Below, piece after piece: positions 8,258 through 15,604 of a stretch of 64,000 bases of DNA. The notes beneath the pieces were generated by a model that was not told the DNA's origin, ran no database searches, and saw only the letters and a program-made list of their open reading frames with translations. Position numbers and translations under genes: made by a program. The stretch lies in NCBI RefSeq assembly GCF_004000785.1, contig NZ_BILX01000001.1, positions 124,001 to 188,000 of the forward strand, given 5' to 3'. This DNA comes from Paenibacillus ehimensis NBRC 15659. Its GTDB lineage: Bacteria; Bacillota; Bacilli; Paenibacillales; NBRC-103111. Positions within the stretch are counted from its first letter, which is position 1, and every line of letters begins with the position of its first letter.

Positions 8258-9260
8258 AAGCCGCAAGCAAGCGGCGGCAGGCGAGAGGGCTGCGGATGTG
8301 CAAGGACGGTTCCATATGGACGGTCTCTCCGTCTATCGGCCCGGACTGACCGTGCCGATTGCCGACGTCATCCAGGACGCGGAGCAATGCGGGTACCCCT
8401 TCAAGGAGAATGAGGCCCATTACCGGAAGATGGGATTCGAGACGGTCTCGGTCGAAAGACGCCTGTCGCTGGAGGAGATGGCGGAGCGGGCGCTTGAGCC
8501 GATAGCGGAACGCTGCATGCAGGAAGGCATCGAGCTTGGGGAGATCTGGTTCGCGCATACGTCGAAGGTGGCTTGGCATGAGTCCAACCTGTTCAAGACG
8601 ATGCTGCGGCGCTGGCGATGGGAGCAAGTTCCCTTGTACCCGGTCGAGGAGCATTCCTGCTCGACGTTCCATTGGGTGCTGCGCATGGCCGGCCATCAAT
8701 TCGCCTGCGATCCGTACAAAGCGGTGCTGTTTGTGACCGCCGATCTGGGTATCCACCCGTTCTACTATATCGACGACTTCATGATCTGCGGGGATAGCGC
8801 CAGCGCCTGTCTGTTCCGGCGGGAGCATGGCGATCACCGGACGTTAGTCGTGAAGTACAAAGCGGCAGGCACAGTTTACGACGACGACCCGTCGCGGCTC
8901 CGGCAGTTCCATGCGATGTACTACCTGGGCATCCGCAAGATCATGCTGGAGACGCTCGGCGAAGCCGGGTTCACGCTCTCCGACATCCGTCTTGTCGTGT
9001 GCGGCAATATTAACCGGCAGGCTTGGGAGACGGTAGCCGGAGCGCTGCGGGTTCCGCCGGAAATGTTCTACTACGCGACCATGCGGGAAACCGGACATAT
9101 TACCAATTCGGACATCCCTTCCAATCTTCAGCATGCGTTATCCGGCGGAGCGCTGCGGCCGGGGGATTATTATTTGACGGTGACCGTGAGCATGGCCGGC
9201 ACGTTCGGATGTGCCCTGCATCAGTATGTGCCGGCGAAGCGGAAAGAGGGTAAGTCATGA
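8247..9260 (+). CDS. KAS III-like (FabH-type) condensing enzyme with altered active site
   Basis: A 337-residue thiolase-fold protein. The nucleophilic Cys is kept in EEHSCSTFHW (Cys 138). In ordinary KAS III the other catalytic residues are His in 'HQAN' and Asn in 'GNTS'. Here the first motif reads CGNINRQAW (Gly in the His place by my alignment) and the second reads GHITNSDIP (His in the Asn place, about residue 284). It may condense or transfer an acyl group to or from the nearby ACP. It overlaps the end of the radical SAM gene by 11 bp and the next gene by 4 bp (ATGA). Confidence 0.8.
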   Translation: MGDKSRKQAAAGERAADVQGRFHMDGLSVYRPGLTVPIADVIQDAEQCGYPFKENEAHYRKMGFETVSVERRLSLEEMAERALEPIAERCMQEGIELGEIWFAHTSKVAWHESNLFKTMLRRWRWEQVPLYPVEEHSCSTFHWVLRMAGHQFACDPYKAVLFVTADLGIHPFYYIDDFMICGDSASACLFRREHGDHRTLVVKYKAAGTVYDDDPSRLRQFHAMYYLGIRKIMLETLGEAGFTLSDIRLVVCGNINRQAWETVAGALRVPPEMFYYATMRETGHITNSDIPSNLQHALSGGALRPGDYYLTVTVSMAGTFGCALHQYVPAKRKEGKS

Positions 9261-10255
9261 ACGCTCATCGCCTTGCGAGCGGGAAAAAGCTTTATATCCG
9301 CGGGCTCCGGTGCATCGTGCCGACAGCGGAACGCTCCTTGGAGGCGTACTGCGCGGAGGCCGGACAGCCGTGGGAAGACGGTCCGCCCAAATGGCTGTTC
9401 GCGCATGCCGGCATGTCTTCGCCATGGCCGCCTATGGGGCCGGGGCCGTCGGCTTCTTCGCTGTCCGCGATCCGGATTCCGGTGTTCGACAAGCATCCCG
9501 TCGAGTACGTATGCGAGGAAGGGAGCCGGCACTTCGGTTCGGACCGGAAGTTCGATCTGATCTGCTACTGTCACGAGACCGTGCAGCGTCCGCTGACCAC
9601 TGTGCCGGGCATGATGCTCGCCGGGGCGTTCGGACAGCGCCAGGTGCTGCCGCTTACACTTGGACAACTGGGGAGCCTCGCTTGCCTTAGAGCGCTTCAC
9701 TGGAGCGGACGCATGCTGGAGCAAGGAGAAGGGACGGAGGGCTTGCTCTGCATTGCGGACCGCACGGACTATCCGTTCAGCCGGACGTCCTGGACCGGCT
9801 CGGTTAAAGGCGATGCCGCGGTGCTGTGTACCGTAAGCGCCGAAGCCGGCGATTACGAGGTGGTAGGCTGCAGCTTACAGCCTCACTTTTCCGAAGGCTC
9901 GATGCACGCATGGACGACGGCCGATTACGAGCGGACGATGCTGACGTTGGCCCGGCAAGCGGAGCAAGCGCTTCGGGAGATGGAAGCGGCGGGGAACGCA
10001 CCCGATCGGCTGGTGATTCAGAACGTGTCCGATTCCTTCGTGACATCTGTCGGCGAAGCCGGGGAACGATGCGGGATTCCCGGCTATGTAAGGCAAACGC
10101 GGAGAGCGATTAATTTTTTGGGCAGCGATCCGTTCCTCACCTTGGAGGAAGCGGTATCGGGCGGCCGGCTTCGGGAGGGAGAGTCGGTCCTGCTCCTGTT
10201 TGCCAGCGCCGACTACGGCATCGGGTTGCTGACGCTCCGCGGCGCCGGCGGTTAG
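9257..10255 (+). CDS. Degenerate KAS III-like protein, probable non-catalytic partner
   Basis: A 332-residue protein with the overall order of KAS III elements (FDLICYCHETVQ, LTLGQLGSLACLRAL, DRTDYPFSRTSWTGSVKGDAAV, a C-terminal ADYGIGLLTLRG strand). The nucleophile position appears to be Gly 139 (QLGS) rather than Cys by alignment with the 'AACS' motif. No HQAN or GNT motif is visible. It overlaps the preceding KAS-like gene by 4 bp. A pair of one Cys-bearing and one degenerate KAS recalls the KS-alpha/KS-beta heterodimers of type II polyketide systems; that comparison is inference. Confidence 0.72.
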   Translation: MNAHRLASGKKLYIRGLRCIVPTAERSLEAYCAEAGQPWEDGPPKWLFAHAGMSSPWPPMGPGPSASSLSAIRIPVFDKHPVEYVCEEGSRHFGSDRKFDLICYCHETVQRPLTTVPGMMLAGAFGQRQVLPLTLGQLGSLACLRALHWSGRMLEQGEGTEGLLCIADRTDYPFSRTSWTGSVKGDAAVLCTVSAEAGDYEVVGCSLQPHFSEGSMHAWTTADYERTMLTLARQAEQALREMEAAGNAPDRLVIQNVSDSFVTSVGEAGERCGIPGYVRQTRRAINFLGSDPFLTLEEAVSGGRLREGESVLLLFASADYGIGLLTLRGAGG

Positions 10256-10284
10256 CCTCCGCGATTTGAATATGCAGTATTGCG

Positions 10285-10325
10285 AAAAGACCGTCTTCTC
10301 TGTGTGTGGACCGGCGGTCTTTTTG
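10285..10325 (+). terminator. Rho-independent terminator of the radical SAM/KAS gene set
   Basis: Inverted repeat aaaagaccg ... cggtctttttg, 30 bp after the last KAS-like stop, ending in a T run. It defines the 3' end of the gene set and lies just before the AT-rich block. Confidence 0.8.
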
Positions 10326-10353
10326 CGTTGAAATATCCTCTTATGGAAAAGGC

Positions 10354-11718
10354 TTATAATTCGCCCTTCTCCAATTTTTCAATCAAGGTGGAAATGTCGA
10401 TGCCACGAAGCTGTCCGCCACGCTCACGAACCACACCGACAGGAGGCATATTCTCGAACATCGGGAAGTTGTAATCTCGGAGTTCGTAGTCATCCATACG
10501 CTTTTGATATTTAGGCTTATGATTCTTTACAAGCCCCTCTGTAAAGAGAATTTTAGCTCGTAGGGCCTTGAATGAATAGCCCCTTCCCAAACGGTTAATG
10601 ACACGGATAAGGCTGTTCAGAGACTCCGTATAAGCGTTAGTCATGCGGTGGTCGAAGTAAGCGAATATCTCTTCGTCCCAATTCATCATGGCCTTTGTAA
10701 GAGGCTCAAAAGCGGATTGGAGTTCCTTCGGTATTTGGGCTTTCCAATCGTTATATTTGATGAATGCCTTTTGTCTTGAATCGCAATCCCAAATATCGAA
10801 GAATGATTCCTTCAAGTTATACGCAATACCGAGAGTGGGGTGATTCTTCGTCCATAGGTCAAGTGTTATTTTATCCATCTCTGTGAGCTCTTTATGGCGT
10901 TTCAGAAGGATAAATCGGTCGTGCATGAGCCCACGCCGTTCCGTTGGTGATAAACCCTCTCTAAGCTGTTTGCGAATGGTTTCTAACGCTTGGTTCGCCA
11001 TACGGACAACGTGAAACTTATCGACGATGATAGTAGCTTTTGGCAATACAGCCTTAACAGCGTCTTTATACGGTTTCCACATATTCATCGTGAAATACTG
11101 TATTTTCCCTTTGTTCGGAAGTCGTGAGAGATATCCAACAACTGTTTCCTTATTGCGATTAGGAAGAATGTCCAGCAATGTTCGTTCTTCAATGTTGGTT
11201 AATACGCAACGAGGCTTGATTATATGAATTTCATCTATGCCAAGCCAATTAGGTGTCACAAACCGAAATGTTTCTTCGAGGTGGTTAATGTAATCGCGAA
11301 AGATATTACGGATCGTCCTTTCGTTAAGCCCAACGTCTTCTGAAATACTGACGAATGTACGGTTAAGGCTTTGCTTCTCTACGTAGGACAACAATCGCTT
11401 AGTACAGTTCCGCTTTGCGTCAATGGTGTGGTCCAAGCGTTCCCAAAAGGTTTGAGAGCATTCACGACAACGATACCTCTGACGCTTTATGAGAAGCCCT
11501 ACACGCTTACCGTGAATAGGTAAGTCCATACAAACATGTTCCCTGTTACCGTGCTTGTAGAGGTTCGCTTTGCATCCACAATGAGGGCAAGCTAAAGGTG
11601 GAGAGTTCGTGACTACTTGTATTAGAAAATCATTTTCATTCTCACTAATACTTAGGATGTTGAATTTTGGAAGATTTGGAATATCCATTTTAATTTCTTG
11701 TATGCATTTATGATGCAT
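10354..11718 (-). CDS. ISL3 family transposase
   Basis: A 454-residue frame; the real start may be MDIPNLPKF at 11688. Features: N-terminal zinc ribbon (ACPHCGCKA ... YRCRECSQTFW), a helix-turn-helix region (SISEDVGLNERTIRNIF), and a DDE core with GIDEIHI, IVDKFHVV and TNAYTESLN as the acidic residues. It ends with a HHR-like YSFKALRAKILF segment, typical of ISL3. It is full length and uninterrupted, so may be active. It follows and overlaps the MFS gene on the same strand (11708-11718), which is unusual for an insertion sequence with its own left end. Confidence 0.92.
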   Translation of the reverse strand: MHHKCIQEIKMDIPNLPKFNILSISENENDFLIQVVTNSPPLACPHCGCKANLYKHGNREHVCMDLPIHGKRVGLLIKRQRYRCRECSQTFWERLDHTIDAKRNCTKRLLSYVEKQSLNRTFVSISEDVGLNERTIRNIFRDYINHLEETFRFVTPNWLGIDEIHIIKPRCVLTNIEERTLLDILPNRNKETVVGYLSRLPNKGKIQYFTMNMWKPYKDAVKAVLPKATIIVDKFHVVRMANQALETIRKQLREGLSPTERRGLMHDRFILLKRHKELTEMDKITLDLWTKNHPTLGIAYNLKESFFDIWDCDSRQKAFIKYNDWKAQIPKELQSAFEPLTKAMMNWDEEIFAYFDHRMTNAYTESLNSLIRVINRLGRGYSFKALRAKILFTEGLVKNHKPKYQKRMDDYELRDYNFPMFENMPPVGVVRERGGQLRGIDISTLIEKLEKGEL

Positions 11719-12898
11719 GATCCTTTTTTGTTTTAGCGTGATTAGTCAAAATACCACTTGCTATAAAAGAGAACAACGAACCGGCAAAACATATAACCGC
11801 AAATATGCCTACGGCGGAAAAACCGTTAAATGTCGCATAAATCAAGCCGGCGAACCAAGAGCCGAGTGTTGTCGCAGCGTACATGATCGAATTGGCCAAG
11901 CTAGAGATCGTGCCACGAATTGTCGGATTTAATGAATTCAGCATTCCCATTATGAGCGGAAAGACGATGCCCATGTTTGCGAATATGAAAAAGTATACCC
12001 CTTCGAAAGACGCAACCGATGGCAGGTGAGGCAAAGCAATAAAACATGCAATAGAGACGAGAATGCCCACAACCATCGTATTGAAACGATTCAACATTTT
12101 GATCACATAAGCACCGCTAAAGCTTCCCACTATATTCCCTAGGCCAAGAAAAAACATTACGTACCCCACTTGATCAACCGAAAGGTGAAAGCGGTCCGTC
12201 ATCCATTTTCCAATGAAAGAAAAGGCAGCAAAAAATCCGCATTGAAATAAGAAATGAGCCAGGAAAGATCTTCTCGCGATTCGGCTTGTCAATAGCGGGA
12301 CGTATCTTTTAAATATCGGAAGCCTGGTTCTTTGGTCTTGATTCGGTTTCATTTCGGGCAAAGCGTAGGGGATGAATATCGCCACCAACAACGAGCACGC
12401 GCCGATTGTAAAAAAAGGATAAGACCAATGGGTTGCAGCAAGCAGGCCTCCAATCGGTATGCCGAACGCTTGGGAAGCAGCTAAGCCTGCCATTACGATT
12501 CCTGATACTTTGGCGGTCTTTGCCGAAGGGAACAAAGCAGGAATAGAGGCCCAGACTTGCGGCGCTGTGAATGCTGCGCTGACTCCGGCTAAAAAACGGA
12601 ATAAAAACATCGTCCAAAATCCTGTCGCAAAGCCGCATAAAATGGTTGAAACCGAGAAGCAAACCATGCCGGAAAACATTACTTTTTTGCGATCCCATCC
12701 ATCGGAAAGTGGTCCGGCTATCAGAGCAAATATGGCATATCCCAACGCATATGCCCCGACCATCCAACCGGCATATTCGGTCGGAATATGAAACAATTTC
12801 TGAAGAGTAGGGATGAGTGGAGAAATCAAAAATGTATCCGTACCGATAACAAACATGATGAGAAAAAATAAAGCTGTTAACTTAATCATGTGATGCAT
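11708..12898 (-). CDS. MFS transporter (drug/metabolite exporter type)
   Basis: A 396-residue membrane protein with 12 predicted helices and the MFS signature between helices 2 and 3 (GPLSDGWDRKKVM). The opening 'IGTDTFLISPLIPTL' and 'VGAYALGYAIFALIAGPLSD' are typical of the DHA1 drug-H+ antiporter group. The substrate is unknown. A second in-frame ATG (MIKLTAL) lies three codons on. It lies 70 bp downstream of an ArsR-type regulator on the same strand, so its expression is probably induced by whatever that regulator senses. AT-rich like the rest of the block. Confidence 0.85.
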   Translation of the reverse strand: MHHMIKLTALFFLIMFVIGTDTFLISPLIPTLQKLFHIPTEYAGWMVGAYALGYAIFALIAGPLSDGWDRKKVMFSGMVCFSVSTILCGFATGFWTMFLFRFLAGVSAAFTAPQVWASIPALFPSAKTAKVSGIVMAGLAASQAFGIPIGGLLAATHWSYPFFTIGACSLLVAIFIPYALPEMKPNQDQRTRLPIFKRYVPLLTSRIARRSFLAHFLFQCGFFAAFSFIGKWMTDRFHLSVDQVGYVMFFLGLGNIVGSFSGAYVIKMLNRFNTMVVGILVSIACFIALPHLPSVASFEGVYFFIFANMGIVFPLIMGMLNSLNPTIRGTISSLANSIMYAATTLGSWFAGLIYATFNGFSAVGIFAVICFAGSLFSFIASGILTNHAKTKKDHAS

Positions 12899-12968
12899 CT
12901 TCTCCTATCGATCATAGTTTCATTGTTCAATAACTTTTCAACTAATGAAGAAAAAAAAGAATTTCTTT

Positions 12969-13259
12969 CTACAACGTATCAAGAAATCCCGGCAAGTAAG
13001 ATTCAAAGGTCTCCATGTCGATACTCGTATACTTCGTTTGAGCTTCTTTTCGTACCTTAATCAATTTCGCCTCCCTTAAAGTACGTAAATGATACGAAGT
13101 ATTCGACTTCGAAGTATTGCAAATGTCCCCAACTTCTCCGCAATTCATCTCCTTCTTATTGGCGTATAGAACTCGTATGATTTCCAATCTTGTTTCATCA
13201 GCTAATGCTTGAAACATTTTGACCCTGTGCTCATTATTCAATGGTTTTTGAGTAGTCAT
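12969..13259 (-). CDS. ArsR-family winged-helix repressor
   Basis: A 96-residue regulator with the ArsR core FQALADETRLEIIRVLY, recognition helix region SKSNTSYHLRTLREAKLIKVRKEAQ, and a beta-wing ending. The ELCVCDL-type metal-binding box is not seen: the equivalent is MNCGEVGDIC, with two Cys, so metal or redox sensing is possible but not shown. It is first in a reverse-strand run with the MFS exporter and would repress that operon. The -10 box lies only 6 nt before the ATG. Confidence 0.85.
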   Translation of the reverse strand: MTTQKPLNNEHRVKMFQALADETRLEIIRVLYANKKEMNCGEVGDICNTSKSNTSYHLRTLREAKLIKVRKEAQTKYTSIDMETFESYLPGFLDTL

Positions 13260-13265
13260 AAAACC

Positions 13266-13293
13266 ATTGTACTAAGATATTGCTACAAATCAA
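13266..13293 (-). promoter_or_regulatory. Candidate SigA promoter of the arsR-MFS genes
   Basis: On the reverse strand TTGATT, 16 nt, TACAAT. The -10 box ends 6 nt before the arsR-type ATG, so the transcript would have almost no leader. Confidence 0.45.
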
Positions 13294-13704
13294 GTCTTTA
13301 GCAAAATACCACCATATTCTCCGATTTATAAGTGAGATGTTTTGAGTTTGTCTCCACTAAAAAATCCGAATACCCATGGAAAATAAGGCAAGGCGGAGAG
13401 CATGACTCGCTTTGACATTCGGAAGCTTTCGTCAAGCGGGCGTCTTCAAAAGCTTCTTGACAGGCCGGTAATATTACGGTTATTATAGATACATAAAGTC
13501 CTTAATTGAGGACAGGGAAGAGGACGCATTCGAAAGAGATGCCCTATGCCCGCACAAGCCTTTAATTGATTGCCTTTGCGCGCTGATCGATTCGGCTTCA
13601 GGCACCGACTAAAGAACGCAAAATGATCGAGCTTGCTCGTCAAGCTTTATTTTCCTTGTGCTTGCTAAGGGACCCCGTATCAATACAAAAAGGAGACGAA
13701 GCCT
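13294..13704. other. Intergenic region before the methyltransferase gene
   Basis: No gene is seen. It marks the return from AT-rich to normal composition. A promoter candidate lies at 13457-13486: TTGACA, 18 nt, TATTAT, with the palindrome gtaatattac in the spacer, which may be an operator. This would give a leader of about 210 nt for the methyltransferase gene. Confidence 0.4.
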
Positions 13705-14481
13705 ATGTTTAGCGAGCCATCTGCCAATCACCGGAATCAGGATGCCTATGATGATAAGCGGGATTTTGCCGCCAAGCCGGGAGCCGCGGTCTTGTCCTTG
13801 CTGCTGCCCCAACCCGGGGAACGAATCTTGGACGTGGGCTGCGGTACTGGGGATTTGATGGCCGAGATCGCAGCCGCCGGAGCGATCCCCACGGGTATCG
13901 ACCTGTCGGAAGAGATGGTGAGGCGGGCCAGACAGAAGTACCCGGAGCTGAATATTCAAGCGGCCGACGCTTGTCATTACCGGACGGATATCCGCTTTGA
14001 CGCTGTTGTCTCCAATGCAGCTTTGCACTGGATCAAGGATGCTGCGGCTGTCGCACGCACCATCTGGCTGGCGCTCCGGGAGGGCGGCCGATTCGTGGCC
14101 GAATTCGCTGGCAGCGGCAATGTCGCCGTGCTGACCGACGCCATGGAGCAGGTGCTGGAGGAGCATGGTTACGCGTGGGCGGGACGGAATCCATGGTATT
14201 TTCCCACCATTGGCGAATACGCAAGCCTGTTGGAGCAGACCGGCTTCCGCGTCACGTTGGCTCAGCACTTTGACAGGCCCACTCCGCTCAAGGGAAATAC
14301 AGGGGTTCGGGACTGGCTGGACAAGTTCGCCGATTATTTCTTCCCGGACGTCACCTCCGCAGATCAAGCGTCGATCTACCGCGCCATCGAGGCAAAGGTG
14401 AAGCCGTACCTCGGCCGGGAAGATCAGTGGGTGGCCGACACCAGCCGATTGCGCATCGTAGCCGTCAAGAAACCCGCATAA
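13705..14481 (+). CDS. Class I SAM-dependent methyltransferase
   Basis: A 258-residue cytosolic enzyme. Motif I is ILDVGCGTGDLM (about residues 40-51), with the acidic end of strand 2 in PTGIDLSEEMV, motif post-I ADACHYR, and strand 4 FDAVVSNAALHWI. The SNAALHWI phrase and the later YFPTIGEYASLLEQTGF are typical of the trans-aconitate methyltransferase-like / ubiE-like group. The methyl acceptor is unknown. RBS aaaggag is 9 nt before ATG. It is monocistronic, with a terminator right after. Confidence 0.88.
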   Translation: MFSEPSANHRNQDAYDDKRDFAAKPGAAVLSLLLPQPGERILDVGCGTGDLMAEIAAAGAIPTGIDLSEEMVRRARQKYPELNIQAADACHYRTDIRFDAVVSNAALHWIKDAAAVARTIWLALREGGRFVAEFAGSGNVAVLTDAMEQVLEEHGYAWAGRNPWYFPTIGEYASLLEQTGFRVTLAQHFDRPTPLKGNTGVRDWLDKFADYFFPDVTSADQASIYRAIEAKVKPYLGREDQWVADTSRLRIVAVKKPA

Positions 14482-14511
14482 AGAGATCGCCTGGCGATTG
14501 GATTTGAAGGG

Positions 14512-14553
14512 AAGCACCCTCGACAGCACAGATGCTGTTTGGGGTGCTTTTTG
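14512..14553 (+). terminator. Terminator after the methyltransferase gene
   Basis: Stem agcaccc / gggtgct with inner acagca / tgctgt, followed by ttttt. Confidence 0.75.
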
Positions 14554-14580
14554 AATCCATTATTTTCAAATGTTATTTTT

Positions 14581-14612
14581 TGTGATAATATTTACTTACC
14601 GGTAGGTAAATT
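14581..14612 (+). promoter_or_regulatory. TetR-type palindromic operator overlapping the yqeB-like promoter
   Basis: At 14591-14610 the sequence TTTACTTACCGGTAGGTAAA is a near-perfect palindrome (one symmetric mismatch pair). It directly follows TGTGATAAT, an extended -10-like box at 14581-14589. TetR-family operators often look like this. No TetR gene except the unrelated dhaS lies near, so the regulator is elsewhere. Confidence 0.5.
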
Positions 14613-14672
14613 GAAGGTGCAGTACCTATATAATTGCTGCCATCTCCGGAACAAGTCAGGAGGTCTTATCCT

Positions 14673-15380
14673 ATGAACGTATCGCGGCCGTCGTACCGGG
14701 AACCGACCGCCATCGGCTTTTCCGGCGCTGTTCGTGTTCTGCTCTTTGTGGGTGGCTCCGTCCTCGGTCTTGCGCTCGGGTATTTCATTCCGCTGATCGC
14801 CAAGTGGGCATTGACCTTGCCTTGGGTACCGTATGAAGGGCCGCTCAAGCTGATCACATCGGTCTCCGGACTGTGGGCAACCGTCATCGCTTCGCTGCTG
14901 GGCCTGGCTGCCGGCCTCTGGTTCGCCCAGGAAGTGATCAAAGATACGCTGCATGTGGTCGTCTCCGGCGAAACGATCCGGCTGGAGAAGGACGGGGCCG
15001 CTCAAGAGCTCACGCGAGAAACGATCGGTGCCGTCTTTCTTGACGGCAAGCAGCTTGTGGTCCTTGGAAATAAGGGAGAGGAGCTTGCCCGCGAAACCTA
15101 TGAGTGGGCGAGCGGACGTATCGCCGGCGCTTTGACGGAGCACGGATATCTTTGGTCGCCGGGCGGCGACCCGTACAAGGAGCACTTCCGCCGCTGGGTG
15201 CCCGACACTCCAGATCTGCCGCCAGCGGTCAACGCGCTGTTGAAGGCCCGCGAAATTGCGCTCCAGAAGAAGGAAAAGGGCGAAGCCAAAGAACTGCGCC
15301 GCGAGGTTAGCAAGCTCGGCTTCGTTGTCCGGGACGAAGGGACGCGCCAATATTGGCGGGCGCAGACAACCGGGTCGTGA
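14673..15380 (+). CDS. YqeB-like membrane protein with PH-like domain
   Basis: About 235 residues. Two hydrophobic segments are at residues ~15-40 and ~60-85, followed by a beta-rich cytosolic region (LHVVVSGETIRLEKDG ... VVLGNKGEELARETYEWASGR) and a Lys/Arg/Glu-rich C-terminus. This is the layout of Bacillus YqeB family proteins, whose function is not known. The start at 14673 is set by caggaggt; an upstream frame extension has no ribosome binding site. The palindromic operator sits about 65 bp upstream of the start. Confidence 0.75.
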   Translation: MNVSRPSYREPTAIGFSGAVRVLLFVGGSVLGLALGYFIPLIAKWALTLPWVPYEGPLKLITSVSGLWATVIASLLGLAAGLWFAQEVIKDTLHVVVSGETIRLEKDGAAQELTRETIGAVFLDGKQLVVLGNKGEELARETYEWASGRIAGALTEHGYLWSPGGDPYKEHFRRWVPDTPDLPPAVNALLKAREIALQKKEKGEAKELRREVSKLGFVVRDEGTRQYWRAQTTGS

Positions 15381-15469
15381 GAGGCTCCCGGCCGGACAAA
15401 ATTTGGCATACCGGCGCTGGAACGAGTAGAATAGAATTACAGAAATTTACTTCGGGAAGGAGACATGCC

Positions 15470-15496
15470 ATGAAGAAACTGCTCGATAAGCTCTAA
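15470..15496 (+). CDS. Short leader ORF (8 codons) ahead of the aadK-like gene
   Basis: A strong ribosome binding site (gggaaggag) precedes ATG 15470; the frame MKKLLDKL ends at TAA 15494-15496. The same frame then stays open without any stop up to the aadK-like ATG at 15605, exactly 45 codons from the leader ATG. It may be a regulatory leader peptide, or the aadK-type gene once had a longer N-terminus now cut by a nonsense codon. Confidence 0.4.
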   Translation: MKKLLDKL

Positions 15497-15604
15497 CCGT
15501 ATTCTTACGCGCGCTTCGTTTCTTATCTTGCACGCGGACCGCCTCCTGCCGACATCCGGTACGGTTTCATTAACGATAAAGAATGCGGAGGTCGGTTAAA
15601 CAAG

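Larger units (their letters stand above)
10326..13300. mobile_element. AT-rich ISL3 transposase/MFS/ArsR block, probably acquired
   Basis: Base composition falls sharply after the terminator at 10325 and rises again near 13400. The three reverse-strand genes inside (arsR-type, MFS, ISL3 transposase) are all AT-rich and run in one direction. The transposase frame overlaps the MFS stop, so its promoter side is shared with the exporter gene. I could not find terminal inverted repeats or target duplications at either edge, so exact ends are uncertain. Confidence 0.4.

Noticed and set aside
10262-10353. ggtctttttgcgttgaaa considered as an ISL3 left inverted repeat
   Set aside because: It is the 3' arm of the upstream terminator, and no matching inverted copy was found near 11720 or 13300-13650.
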